Below the pieces are notes generated by a model. That model did no database searches, was not told where the DNA came from, and saw only the letters and a program-made list of their open reading frames with translations. Positions 25,068-32,496 of a stretch of DNA of 36,986 nt are shown one piece after another. The stretch's first letter is position 1; each line of letters begins with the position of its first letter. This DNA is from Paenarthrobacter sp. PH39-S1. Lineage in GTDB: Bacteria; Actinomycetota; Actinomycetes; Actinomycetales; Micrococcaceae. Location: contig NZ_JASISR010000034.1 of assembly GCF_030063245.1 (NCBI RefSeq), forward strand, positions 1-36,986. The letters run 5' to 3'. Made by a program: the position numbers and the translations under genes.

Positions 25068-25454
25068 ATGGGAGAACGCAGTCTGGGATTGGGGCGTAAG
25101 GTGACCGGGGATCCACAGGCGCGCGGCGTCTACGCCATCTCCGTTGCGGCTGAACTCGTCGAAATGGGTCAGCAGAACCTCCGCCTCTACGAACGCAAGG
25201 GTCTTGTGGAGCCGGGACGCACCGAAGGGGGAACCCGTCGGTACAGCGACAACGACCTGGTGACCCTGCGACGCATCGCCGACTTGCTCGCTTTGGGACT
25301 CAACCTCTCCGGCATTCGACTGGTCCTGGCTCTGGAAGCGGAAAACAAGGTATTGCGGACAGAACTCTCACACCGTCCGGCGGGACCGGGCACCGAGCCG
25401 CGCACCGAGCCGCGCACCACGGCCGGCCCGCGCCGCCAAACCCGCCGCCGCTAG
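25068..25454 (+). CDS. MerR-family regulator, HspR-like
   Basis: A 128-residue regulator related to HspR, the repressor of heat-shock genes in actinobacteria. The HTH region reads VYAISVAAELVEMGQQNLRL, YERKGLVEPGRTEGGTRRYS and LRRIADLLALGLNLSGIRLV, followed by a helix ALEAENKVLRTEL, the short HspR-type dimer helix. The C-terminal tail has a repeated EPRT motif and is basic (TRRR). No cysteines for metal or redox sensing. ATG 25068 lacks a clear ribosome-binding site; GTG 25101 is an alternative that still keeps the whole HTH. Its divergent position to hsp20 fits an autoregulated heat-shock pair. HspR normally uses DnaK as co-repressor; dnaK is not in the window. Confidence 0.82.
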   Translation: MGERSLGLGRKVTGDPQARGVYAISVAAELVEMGQQNLRLYERKGLVEPGRTEGGTRRYSDNDLVTLRRIADLLALGLNLSGIRLVLALEAENKVLRTELSHRPAGPGTEPRTEPRTTAGPRRQTRRR

Positions 25455-25504
25455 CGATCCCGCGCAGGTGCGCGTCGCCCTGGGATCCAGCGATCCAAGG
25501 CGCC

Positions 25505-25819
25505 ATGGCACTGATCTATCCCGGGTCGCGGGCGATCCCCCGGACCGCCACTGTCGCCGCCGGCATGGTGGCATGACAGGTCCTCCGCGACGTGGCCGTC
25601 GTGTGGGCGGAAGGTCCCAACAACGAGCTCGAGCTGACCGGCGAGGTCTCCGGGTCGTGGCGGCTGGGCCGGACGGGCGGCACTGCGGTGCGGGTCACTG
25701 CTGATGGAGTGGACTTCTGCCGCCGCCTTTCCGGACGCCCACCCGACACCGGGGTATCCCTGGAGGCCGGCGATGCGGAAGTCTTGGGCCCAGTGGAGGC
25801 CCTGCAAGTCCTGTTCTAG
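25505..25819 (+). pseudogene. Remnant of a maleylpyruvate isomerase-family (TIGR03083-like) protein
   Basis: A C-terminal piece in one frame: IYPGSRAIPRTATVAAGMVA, then TGA at 25574-25576, then QVLRDVAVVWAEGPNNELEL, TGGTAVRVTADGVDFCRRLSGR and LQVLF before TAG. The TADGVDFCRRLSGR segment fits the C-terminal domain of mycothiol-dependent maleylpyruvate isomerase-type proteins; a Trp would be natural at the TGA. The N-terminal DinB-like half with its metal site is missing upstream, where only unrecognisable sequence precedes 25505. The family call is from motif memory and is moderate. Confidence 0.5.
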
Positions 25820-25928
25820 CCCGCCCATGTCGTCAGCCAGCAAGTACCGACTTGGGAACGTTGTGCACCGGTCTTCGGGGCGACCGACTGTGCCGCCGTC
25901 GTCAACCGTGTCTCGGCTCCCGGGCTCC

Positions 25929-27641
25929 TCAGTGGCGGGGCCGCCCCACCCACACCCCATGCAGCAGCGGAACCACCGACACGATCATCAGCCCACTGCC
26001 GAGCACCGTGTCGTCGGCGCGGACCACGGAACCGGCGATGAGCAGGGCGCCGAAGATCAGTGCCGATCCCGACCGCTGCACCATTCGGTTAAGCCGTGCC
26101 ACCTGCCGCTCCAGGCGCGGGCTGGCCACCGACACGGAACCGTCCTCGATGCGGGTGACAAGCCCATCCAGGCGTTTGGGCAGACGAAGGCTGACCCCGG
26201 CGGCCTCGAGCGCCTGCCGGGCCAGATCCTGAACGATGTTGCCGCTCTCATCACGCAGCAGCTGCGCCGCGTAGGGTTCAACCGAATCCCACAGATTGAA
26301 CCGGGCGTCCAGCGAGCTGCACACACCCGAGGTCAGCGACATCGCGCGGATAATGAGCAGGAAGTTCTCCGGCAACTGGAACGGCAACGAGCGAACCACG
26401 TCACCGAACTCCACCCCAAAATCACGGAACTCCCGCGGGTCCACCTCGCGAAGCTCGGCGAAGCCCATCCCGCCGAACCGGGCGAAGAGGTGCGTCATCG
26501 CCCGCTCCAGTTCGGCAGTGTCGGCCGAGGGCACCAGCACACCAACGTCGCTGATCGCGCTCACCAAGCCCTTACCGTCACGCGAGGCGGCCGCGATCAG
26601 CAGCTTCCGCAGGCCGCTGCGCGTGCCGGGCGGAACCTCGCCCATCATGCCGAAGTCGATGAACGTCAGCTTCCATGGGTGGTCTTCGGATGAACCGGTG
26701 CCCGGGGTGATGAAGATATTTCCGGGGTGTGGATCGGCGTGGAAAAAGCCATTCGTGAACATTTGGTCGAACATCACCGACGCGAATACCGGGGCTACCT
26801 GCGACGGATCGATGCCCGCCGCACGCAGTGCCTCCGAGTCCGTGATCTTGATGGCCGTGACATCTTCCAGGGTAAGCACGCGTCGGGTGGTCCGCTCCCA
26901 GACAACGCCGGGCACGCTTACTCTGTCGTCGTCGGCGAATTCAGCGGCAAAGCGCTCGGAATGCGCCGCTTCCTGAAAGTAGTCGATCTCCTCGAGACTG
27001 GTCTGCGCGAACTCCTCGACCAAGGCGGGCATGTCGGCGCGGTTCGAGACGAGGCGCACGTGGCTGAGCCAGCCGCCAACCTTGCGCAACGCAGCCAGAT
27101 CGACGTCGACAATCGCATCGATGCCCGGTCGCTGCACTTTCATCACCACGGACTCGAGTCCGGTATCCGCGGCATCGGCGGAACGAAGTTGTGCCCGGTG
27201 CGCCTGCCCGAGGGATGCAGCGGCGACGGGCGTTTGATCGACCCACGCGAACACCTTCTCCAGCGGCGCGCCCAGCTCCGCCTCGGCGAGGGTGCGGATG
27301 GCCGGGAACGGGACGGCGGGCACCTCGTCCTGCAGTCCTGCCAGTTCGTCGGTGATTTCCGGCGGGAGCACATCGAGCCTGGACGAGAGAAACTGCCCGA
27401 CCTTGATCATCAGACCACCAAGGTCCACCGCGAGCACATGGAAGCGCTGTGCGAAGCGCCGCATCCGTTTGGTCCGGGTGCGTTCGGCAATCTTCACCAG
27501 CCCAACGCGGGGCAGGAAGAGCTCAAACCACCAGGTGACGGCAAGATGCCACGCGGCGAAGCGCAGGATGCGGCGGTAACGGGCACGGGTGTCCCCTGCG
27601 CCGGGTACCGGATCTGCCCGGTCCCGACGAATCGACGTCAC
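25929..27641 (-). CDS. AarF/UbiB/ABC1-family atypical kinase
   Basis: A 570-residue membrane-anchored protein-kinase-like ATPase; relatives support quinone biosynthesis or membrane lipid homeostasis. The family hallmarks are complete: KxGQ motif in LMIKVGQFLSSRLDVLP, the Ala-rich loop in AAASLGQAHRAQL replacing a glycine loop, MKVQRPG with the nucleotide-contacting Lys, EIDYFQEAAHSERFA (ExD), HADPHPGNIF as catalytic loop and FIDFGMMGEV for the metal Asp. Two C-terminal membrane helices (SALIFGALLIAGSVV and a second ending LLHGVWV) anchor it. GTG 27641 is chosen because it follows the PadR stop by five bases; a longer frame overlaps the PadR gene. It is probably co-transcribed with that regulator. 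Confidence 0.9.
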   Translation of the reverse strand: MTSIRRDRADPVPGAGDTRARYRRILRFAAWHLAVTWWFELFLPRVGLVKIAERTRTKRMRRFAQRFHVLAVDLGGLMIKVGQFLSSRLDVLPPEITDELAGLQDEVPAVPFPAIRTLAEAELGAPLEKVFAWVDQTPVAAASLGQAHRAQLRSADAADTGLESVVMKVQRPGIDAIVDVDLAALRKVGGWLSHVRLVSNRADMPALVEEFAQTSLEEIDYFQEAAHSERFAAEFADDDRVSVPGVVWERTTRRVLTLEDVTAIKITDSEALRAAGIDPSQVAPVFASVMFDQMFTNGFFHADPHPGNIFITPGTGSSEDHPWKLTFIDFGMMGEVPPGTRSGLRKLLIAAASRDGKGLVSAISDVGVLVPSADTAELERAMTHLFARFGGMGFAELREVDPREFRDFGVEFGDVVRSLPFQLPENFLLIIRAMSLTSGVCSSLDARFNLWDSVEPYAAQLLRDESGNIVQDLARQALEAAGVSLRLPKRLDGLVTRIEDGSVSVASPRLERQVARLNRMVQRSGSALIFGALLIAGSVVRADDTVLGSGLMIVSVVPLLHGVWVGRPRH

Positions 27642-27646
27642 CCCCG

Positions 27647-28189
27647 TCAATCCTGGGCGAGGATTGAATACAGCCGACGACGTGCCTCGTCGAGTACCGT
27701 CACGGCTTCCTTCACCTGCTTCGAAGTACCAGTGCGGCCCACTTGCGCCGCGGCCTGCGCGAGCTCGATGCCAGCCTTGGGCAGCACCGCGAAGCCGGTG
27801 CCCGATGCTGGACCCGGTGTCTCCCAAGGCGCTGGCGCATCGCCACCGGCTACCTCCTCCCGGCCTGCCTCGGTCAGCGAGTAGATCTTACGGCCGTTGG
27901 ATTCCTCGGCAATGATGAAGCCCTCGTCGGCCAGCAGCTGCAACGTTGGGTACACGGAACCGGCGCTGGGCTTCCAGCTGCCGCCGCTGCGCTCCTCGAT
28001 TTCACGGATGATCTGGTAGCCGTGCATCGGCCGCTCCGCGAGCAGGGCCAGCACCGCCGAGCGCACCTCGCCTCGACCTGCACGGGTTCCCGATCGCTTC
28101 TCAAACTTTGATCGCAACTCCTCAACGGCCTGCCACACGCCGTCGATGTTGGGGACGCCAAATCCGCCTGCCTGGTATGAATTATGCAT
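27647..28189 (-). CDS. PadR-family transcriptional regulator
   Basis: A 180-residue regulator. The winged helix spans about residues 45-120: RGEVRSAVLALLAERPMHGY, QIIREIEERSGG, KPSAGSVYPTLQLLADEGFI, and the wing EESNGRKIYSLTEAGREEV, all PadR signatures. The C-terminal helix (VKEAVTVLDEARRRLYSIL) is the usual dimerisation segment. ATG 28189 is preceded by AGGAG; an upstream in-frame ATG lies within the operator. It is followed five bases later by the UbiB-like kinase gene, so it probably controls that gene and itself through the triple repeat at 28214-28240. Confidence 0.92.
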   Translation of the reverse strand: MHNSYQAGGFGVPNIDGVWQAVEELRSKFEKRSGTRAGRGEVRSAVLALLAERPMHGYQIIREIEERSGGSWKPSAGSVYPTLQLLADEGFIIAEESNGRKIYSLTEAGREEVAGGDAPAPWETPGPASGTGFAVLPKAGIELAQAAAQVGRTGTSKQVKEAVTVLDEARRRLYSILAQD

Positions 28190-28213
28190 TATGCTCTCCT
28201 TGAATGGATCGCG

Positions 28214-28240
28214 AACGATATACAACGATAGTTAACGATA
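28214..28240. promoter_or_regulatory. Triple AACGATA repeat, probable PadR operator
   Basis: AACGATA is repeated exactly at 28214-28220, 28224-28230 and 28234-28240, i.e. with a 10-bp period, so all three copies face the same side of the DNA helix. It lies 25 bp upstream of the PadR ATG, within the likely core promoter. Autoregulation is the norm for PadR proteins. Confidence 0.6.
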
Positions 28241-28313
28241 TGCCCCCATATGCTCCAAAAACAAGGGTGCCGGGCCGACGCCGCCCCCTCCTCAGCGGTT
28301 CTGGCGGCTGCAG

Positions 28314-28753
28314 TTAATCGAGGCAGAACTCGTTGCCCTCCGGATCGTGCATCGTGATGAAGCCAGACGTCATCGCCGCCTTGTCGGGCTCGACCCGATA
28401 GGCACGAGTCGCACCGAGCGTCTGAAGACGGTTGGCTTCGGTCTCGAGGGCGCTCATTCGTTCGTCGCCCTCAAGGCCGGGCGCCACACGGACGTCGAGG
28501 TGGAGCCGGTTCTCGACGGTCTTGTCCTCGGGCACGCGCTGGAAGAAAACGCGGGATGCGTTCCGTCGACGGGGAGGATCGCCGGGCGCGAGTTCCACTG
28601 GTCGCGCGGCACACCGAAAGCTTCTAGGGCCGCATCCCATGATTCGAATCCGTCGGGCGGCGATTGCACCTGATAGCCAAGCACCTCGGCCCAGAACGCC
28701 GCCAAGGCAGCAGGATCGGCGCAGTCAATCGCGATCTGCACGTCTTTCGTCAT
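28314..28753 (-). pseudogene. VOC-family (glyoxalase-like) protein, frameshifted
   Basis: A member of the vicinal oxygen chelate superfamily. The N-terminal half reads MTKDVQIAIDCADPAALAAF, WAEVLGYQVQ and RPAILPVDGTHP; after a one-base loss near 28552-28558 the next frame continues RVFFQRVPEDKTVENRLHLD, ATRAYRVEP and the terminal MHDPEGNEFCLD. Joined, it has about 147 residues, a normal length. The His and Glu metal positions (HLDV, NEF) are in the C-terminal part. ATG 28753 is preferred over 28762. It is divergent from the SnoaL-like gene. Real lesion or sequence error is undecided. Confidence 0.8.
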
Positions 28754-28843
28754 GGGGCCCACTCTCGCACGGATACGGCAATACTTTGAAGACCAAAGAC
28801 GTTATTGGGCTGTGCGTGCGGGAGCATCACGAGCGGCGAACTG

Positions 28844-28849
28844 TACAAT
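28844..28849 (+). promoter_or_regulatory. -10 element TACAAT giving a leaderless SnoaL-like mRNA
   Basis: TACAAT (5/6 match) lies six bases before ATG 28856, so transcription would start at or next to the start codon. Leaderless mRNAs are common in actinobacteria. No convincing -35 element is visible. Confidence 0.4.
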
Positions 28850-28855
28850 CGGCGC

Positions 28856-29095
28856 ATGGTGACGATTCGTGAAGAACCGGACTGCGGAAACGCCACGCGG
28901 AAGAAGATTCTGCGGGATTTCGGACGCGGAGCGAGCGTTGACGGTTTCTTCGATGTGGCAGACGGAACGAGACGGGGGTTCGGTCATGTCCTGCGCTTTG
29001 CCGGCGCAGCCAAGACCGCGAAGATCGTCGGCGTGAAGAGCCACGTCATCAACATCACGGATGAGTCAACAGCTGCACTGACGGCACAGCTTTAG
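28856..29095 (+). pseudogene. SnoaL/NTF2-like protein with internal deletion
   Basis: A 79-residue open reading. Its N-terminus (TIREEPDCGNATRKKILRDF) matches the start of a known actinobacterial SnoaL-like (NTF2-fold) family, and its C-terminal half (DVADGTRRGFGHVLRFAGA, IVGVKSHVI) matches the end of the same fold. About 50 residues of the middle, including the central helix and strands, appear to be missing between RDF and GRGAS without loss of frame. It is likely non-functional. Its last 40 bp overlap the end of the convergent racemase remnant. Confidence 0.55.
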
Positions 29096-29580
29096 CAACG
29101 CGCTGGCACGCCTTGGTCCACCGACCCCAGGCCCCTTCGCGTGGCTCAAGCGTTTCCAGAATGAGTTGGCAGGCACTGGGTAAGGGTTCAATAATGGCAG
29201 CACTACGTTCTTTGGATAGCCGTCGGGCGGTTTCGCTCAGTGGCCCGCCAGCGATAATTACAGCCTGGGCACCGTCTGCAACTGACCGACGTACTGCCTG
29301 CAGCTCCCGGAACCGGGCTTCTGCATTTTGCAGCCAGCGTGAGCGGATCCGACTCCGTCAGTCGCACTCCGCAGAAGTACTTGGTCCGTTGGTGCTCCAT
29401 CACCAGCTCCGTCAAGGACGTCACGAGAAGTGGTGTAGTGGTCGCCATACCGAAGCGTCTGCCATGCTGGGACGCCGCCAGAATCGCGGCTTCCCCGATC
29501 CCCACCACGGGGATGGTTAATTCCCCGGAGAGTTCGGCCCGTCCGGGGTAACCGATGGCGGCAACGATGATTGCTATCAC
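29055..29580 (-). pseudogene. Asp/Glu racemase-family (hydantoin racemase-like) protein, 5'-truncated and frameshifted
   Basis: The first part reads IIVAAIGYPGRAELSGELTI, PVVGIGEAAILAASQHGRRF and ATTTPLLVTSL, the central region of hydantoin/aspartate racemases. At an A4 run near 29325-29328 one extra base shifts the frame; the next frame continues NAEARFRELQAVRRSVADGA, then VIIAGGPLSETARRL and IIEPLPSACQLILETLE to TGA at 29055-29057. The N-terminal INPN motif region with the first catalytic Cys is missing or scrambled upstream of 29580 (a short MLINPEN peptide at about 29650-29670 may be its debris). It converges on and overlaps the SnoaL-like gene. Confidence 0.7.
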
Positions 29581-30013
29581 GCGAGACCCGTCGGGACCGG
29601 ACAGACCTTCACCACCTAGAGAACGTGGACTCTTGCGGCCGCCACGTTCTCTGGGTTAATCAGCATCCCAGGACCCTCCAACGCCGTGATGCCCACGACC
29701 TTCTGGACACAGGCTACCTCTTCACCTTCCACACGTGGTTTGCCAAAGGCTTCCGGAGGACTCAACGACAATGCCGAAGACCAAGAGGGCCCGCCTAGGT
29801 TCGCGGCGGGCCACACTTCCTTAGTGACCCCTGCCAGCCGCCAGGACGCCTGGTGTCCCGCTGCGGATCCATACACTCGTAACGAACCCGTGGAAACCAA
29901 AAGGCCGACTCTGACCTGCCCTGCTCATGGCTACGGAGCGACCGGTTGACGTCCGGTACCGCAGAGCCTAATCTATCAACATAAGATTATACAACGAAAG
30001 GCTTATAGAATCA
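29581..30013. other. Region without an intact gene, upstream of the ArsR operon
   Basis: No complete gene is visible. It contains an 11-bp perfect inverted repeat (AGAGAACGTGG at 29618-29628, CCACGTTCTCT at 29642-29652), the hairpin at 29788-29812, possible racemase N-terminal debris, and the promoter area of the ArsR gene: TTGACG at 29946-29951 and an AT-rich stretch with ATAAG...CTTAT half sites at about 29980-30006. Confidence 0.5.
29788..29812. terminator. GC-rich hairpin, terminator-like
   Basis: GGCCCGCC (29788-29795) and GGCGGGCC (29805-29812) form an 8-bp perfect stem with a 9-nt loop. The upstream flank is A-rich (CCAAGA) and the downstream flank ACACTTCCTT is moderately pyrimidine-rich. 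This looks like a transcription terminator left from a neighbouring, now lost, gene. Confidence 0.45.
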
Positions 30014-30367
30014 GTGAGTGATACTCTTAGCTCCGTTTTCGGCGCACTGGCCGACCCAACGCGGCGTGCGATTCTGCAGCAACTCATGCTCGGAGATGCG
30101 CCCGTCGCAGAGTTGGGCCGCCCGTTCGACATGAGCCAGCCCGCGATTTCCAATCACCTTCGGGTTCTGGAAAAGGCCGGCCTCATTTCCAGAAGGAGGG
30201 TCGCAACCGCGCGGCTAAGTCACTTAGAGGCGAGTCGATTGAAAGAGGCCAATGAATACGTCGAGAGATACCGACGCTTTTGGACAGAGTCGTTCGATCA
30301 GTTGGACGATGCCCTCCGGACCTTCCAGTGCCTGGACGATGAACCAGGGGTCGAACATGACGCCTAA
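30014..30367 (+). CDS. ArsR/SmtB-type HTH regulator (non-metal type)
   Basis: A 117-residue winged-helix repressor. It reads LSSVFGALADPTRRAILQQL, VAELGRPFDMSQPAISNHLR and VLEKAGLISRRRV, the DNA-binding core, then a C-terminal helix with RYRRFWTESFDQLDDALR. The only cysteine is C106, so the ELCVC-type metal site is lacking and it is not an arsenic sensor. Such regulators are typically paired with an AHSA1/SRPBCC gene, as here, and may be controlled by its ligand. GTG 30014 gives VSDTLSSVFG; GAAAGG lies about a dozen bases upstream. It overlaps the next gene by 11 bp. Confidence 0.9.
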   Translation: MSDTLSSVFGALADPTRRAILQQLMLGDAPVAELGRPFDMSQPAISNHLRVLEKAGLISRRRVATARLSHLEASRLKEANEYVERYRRFWTESFDQLDDALRTFQCLDDEPGVEHDA

Positions 30368-30830
30368 CGACCGGACCGAAGTGACAAGCCGGGACGTTTT
30401 CATAACCCGCGCGTTCAACGCCCCGCGGGAACTCGTGTGGCGTTTCTGGACCGAGCCCGCAGCGTTGGCCTCCTGGTTTGGCCCCACCGGGGTTTCCGTT
30501 CCCGTTGACAGCGTCCTGATCGAACTGGTGGAGGGCGGCCGGTGGGAATTAGCGATGCGCAATGACGAGACCGGCGAATTGAATCCCATCCGGGGAAAGA
30601 TCGTCTCGTTCAAGCGTACCGAGCACCTCGAAATAAAGATGGACGCAGACGCGACCGGCGGAGCACTTCACGACATCCTCCTGCGCGTGGAGTTTCACGA
30701 CCATGGCAGCCGCACCCTCGTCACTCTTCACCAGGGTCCCTTCACCGCAGATCTTCGCGATCTCACGGCGGAGGGCTGGTACCTTTCATTCCATCAACTC
30801 GACATCCAGCTGAAGGCCGCAACGAAATGA
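30357..30830 (+). CDS. SRPBCC (AHSA1-like) domain protein
   Basis: A 157-residue single-domain protein of the Aha1/Bet v1-like fold, a hydrophobic ligand-binding cavity. It shows VFITRAFNAPRELVWRFWTE, ALASWFGPTGV, GGRWELAMRNDETGEL and the C-terminal helix region DLTAEGWYLSFHQLDIQL. The ATG at 30357 lies inside the ArsR gene's end and follows AGGGG, so translation is coupled. Pairing of an ArsR repressor with such a protein is common in actinobacteria, where the SRPBCC protein may sense or bind the inducing ligand; that role is an inference. Confidence 0.9.
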   Translation: MTPNDRTEVTSRDVFITRAFNAPRELVWRFWTEPAALASWFGPTGVSVPVDSVLIELVEGGRWELAMRNDETGELNPIRGKIVSFKRTEHLEIKMDADATGGALHDILLRVEFHDHGSRTLVTLHQGPFTADLRDLTAEGWYLSFHQLDIQLKAATK

Positions 30831-31660
30831 CCAAGAACACGAACATCGGAACTGTCCTTACCGTCGTTTCGCTCGACGGGACGCGGATTTCTGTCGAACG
30901 ACTTGGCGCCGGGCCGAGCCTGGTTCTCATAGACGGCGCGTTCTGCGGCAGATCGTTTGGCCCCGCGCGGGCCCTCGCTGCGAAACTCGCGGATTCTTTC
31001 ACCGTCTACTTCTACGACCGCCGAGGAAGAGGCGACAGCGGTGACACGATGCCCTACGCCGTGGAACGAGAGATCGAAGACCTCTCGTCAGTGCTGCGGG
31101 AAGCTGGCCCGAACTCCTACGTCTACGCGACCTCGTCTGGCTCCGCGCTCGCGCTCGAAGCCGCCGCGTCCGGTGTTAAGATCCGGCGCCTGGCTACCTA
31201 CGAAGCTCCCTATACAGGCGTCGGCGTCAAAGATGGTGTTCCGGTCGATCACCAGGCACGCCTCGAGGGCTTCCTCCAGGCAGGGAAACGGGGAGCCGCG
31301 GTGTCGTACTTTCTCGTGAAGATGATCGGGGTTCCGGCGTTTGTCCCCCTCATGCTGCACCTCATGCCGGGGGTCTGGAAGAAGCAGACCGCCGCCGCCA
31401 ACACCCTTCCCTACGACACTGAAGTCATGAACAACTTTTCGGCCCCGCTGGAGAGATTCCGCCGGATCTCCGTTCCGACTCGCGTCATGGTCGGAGGGAA
31501 AGCCGGTGCGGCGATGACGGACGCGCAGGCGGCGGTGGCGGCCGCCATTCCAGACAGTGAACATCGGGTCCTGGAAGGGCAAACGCACCAGGTGAGCCCG
31601 ACAGTCATCGCCGCGCAGCTAAGAGAATTTTTCGCAGACGAATCGGCCCGGCGGCCCTAA
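30827..31660 (+). CDS. Alpha/beta hydrolase
   Basis: A 277-residue hydrolase. The oxyanion strand GPSLVLIDGAFCGRSFG, the turn YDRRGRGDSGDT and the nucleophile elbow in YVYATSSGSALALEAAA (Ser in T-S-S-G; the usual first Gly is Ala) are visible, followed by VPTRVMVGGKAG for the acid region and EGQTHQVSP with the catalytic His. Its ATG overlaps the SRPBCC stop by four bases. Homologues in ArsR-SRPBCC operons act on unknown esters or lactones. Signal peptide absent. Confidence 0.88.
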   Translation: MTKNTNIGTVLTVVSLDGTRISVERLGAGPSLVLIDGAFCGRSFGPARALAAKLADSFTVYFYDRRGRGDSGDTMPYAVEREIEDLSSVLREAGPNSYVYATSSGSALALEAAASGVKIRRLATYEAPYTGVGVKDGVPVDHQARLEGFLQAGKRGAAVSYFLVKMIGVPAFVPLMLHLMPGVWKKQTAAANTLPYDTEVMNNFSAPLERFRRISVPTRVMVGGKAGAAMTDAQAAVAAAIPDSEHRVLEGQTHQVSPTVIAAQLREFFADESARRP

Positions 31661-31689
31661 CATCGAAATTCCCCGGAAGAGGCATTACC

Positions 31690-32397
31690 ATGGCTAGATC
31701 CAGTGTGGGTTCGGCGAACCCATCAACGTCAGATACCCTCAGCAACTTGGACGCGACAACGCGGGGACTACTCGCCTGCGGGGTCGCAGCGGGGCCACTG
31801 TACCTCGTCGTCGGCTTCGCTCAAGCGTTCACGCGCAAGGGCTTCGATCCCGCGCACAACGACCTCAGCGTCCTCGCCAACGGCGCGCTCGGCTGGATCC
31901 AGATCGCCAACCTGATCATCGCCGGTGTATTGACTCTCCTGTGCGCTGCCGGACTGCGTCGCGTGCTTCGTGGCGGGAGGGGCCAGCTCTGGGGGCCGCT
32001 GCTGATCGGAGTCTTTGCCGTCGGACTCATTGGGGCCGGGGTATTCGTCGCAGACCCGATGAATGGATTCCCGCTCGGCACTCCAGCGGGCCACCCGACC
32101 AGCCCCACCCTGCACGGGTTCTTGCATTTTGTGACCGGCGGCATCGGATTCATCGGATTCATCGCCGGTGCTCTCGTTATCTCCCAACGGTTCTTTGCCA
32201 CCGGTGAACGCGTCCTCGGCTGGTTCTCTGTCGTCACCGGAGTGCTGTTCTTGCTCGCTTTCGTCGGTATTGCGACCGGTTCGACCCGGGCTCTCATCGT
32301 TCTCGGCTTCACAGCCGCCGTCATCCTCGCCTGGATCTGGCTCGCTGTGGTTTCGGTGCGCTTCCGCAAGCCGGAACGTCTTTCTCCGGACACCTGA
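31690..32397 (+). CDS. DUF998 membrane protein
   Basis: A 235-residue polytopic membrane protein with about six helices: LLACGVAAGPLYLVVGFAQA, IANLIIAGVLTLLCAAGL, GPLLIGVFAVGLIGAGVFVA, a fourth around ITGGIGFIGFIAGALVIS, and two more before the basic C-terminus. DFDPxxNxLS-type motif GFDPAHNDLSVLANG and the DPMNGFP loop with a nearby HGFLHF are DUF998 features. Function unknown. Start ATG 31690 follows GGAAGAGG. It is the last gene of the ArsR operon, 29 bp after the hydrolase. Confidence 0.88.
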   Translation: MARSSVGSANPSTSDTLSNLDATTRGLLACGVAAGPLYLVVGFAQAFTRKGFDPAHNDLSVLANGALGWIQIANLIIAGVLTLLCAAGLRRVLRGGRGQLWGPLLIGVFAVGLIGAGVFVADPMNGFPLGTPAGHPTSPTLHGFLHFVTGGIGFIGFIAGALVISQRFFATGERVLGWFSVVTGVLFLLAFVGIATGSTRALIVLGFTAAVILAWIWLAVVSVRFRKPERLSPDT

Positions 32398-32496
32398 ATA
32401 GCCTGAGCGAGCTGTGGTTTACCGAGGTGGAGGCCAGCGGCGGCGGGAGCTAATCACCGGGCGGTTGGACCAGATCCTGAAGAAGGTGGCTTCTCA

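Noticed and set aside
26727-27884. A 385-codon plus-strand frame opposite the UbiB-like kinase
   Set aside because: Antisense to a gene with complete kinase motifs; no ribosome-binding site or recognisable protein.
29618-29652. 11-bp inverted repeat considered as an insertion-sequence end
   Set aside because: The arms are only 13 bp apart and no transposase or target duplication is associated; a hairpin is more likely.
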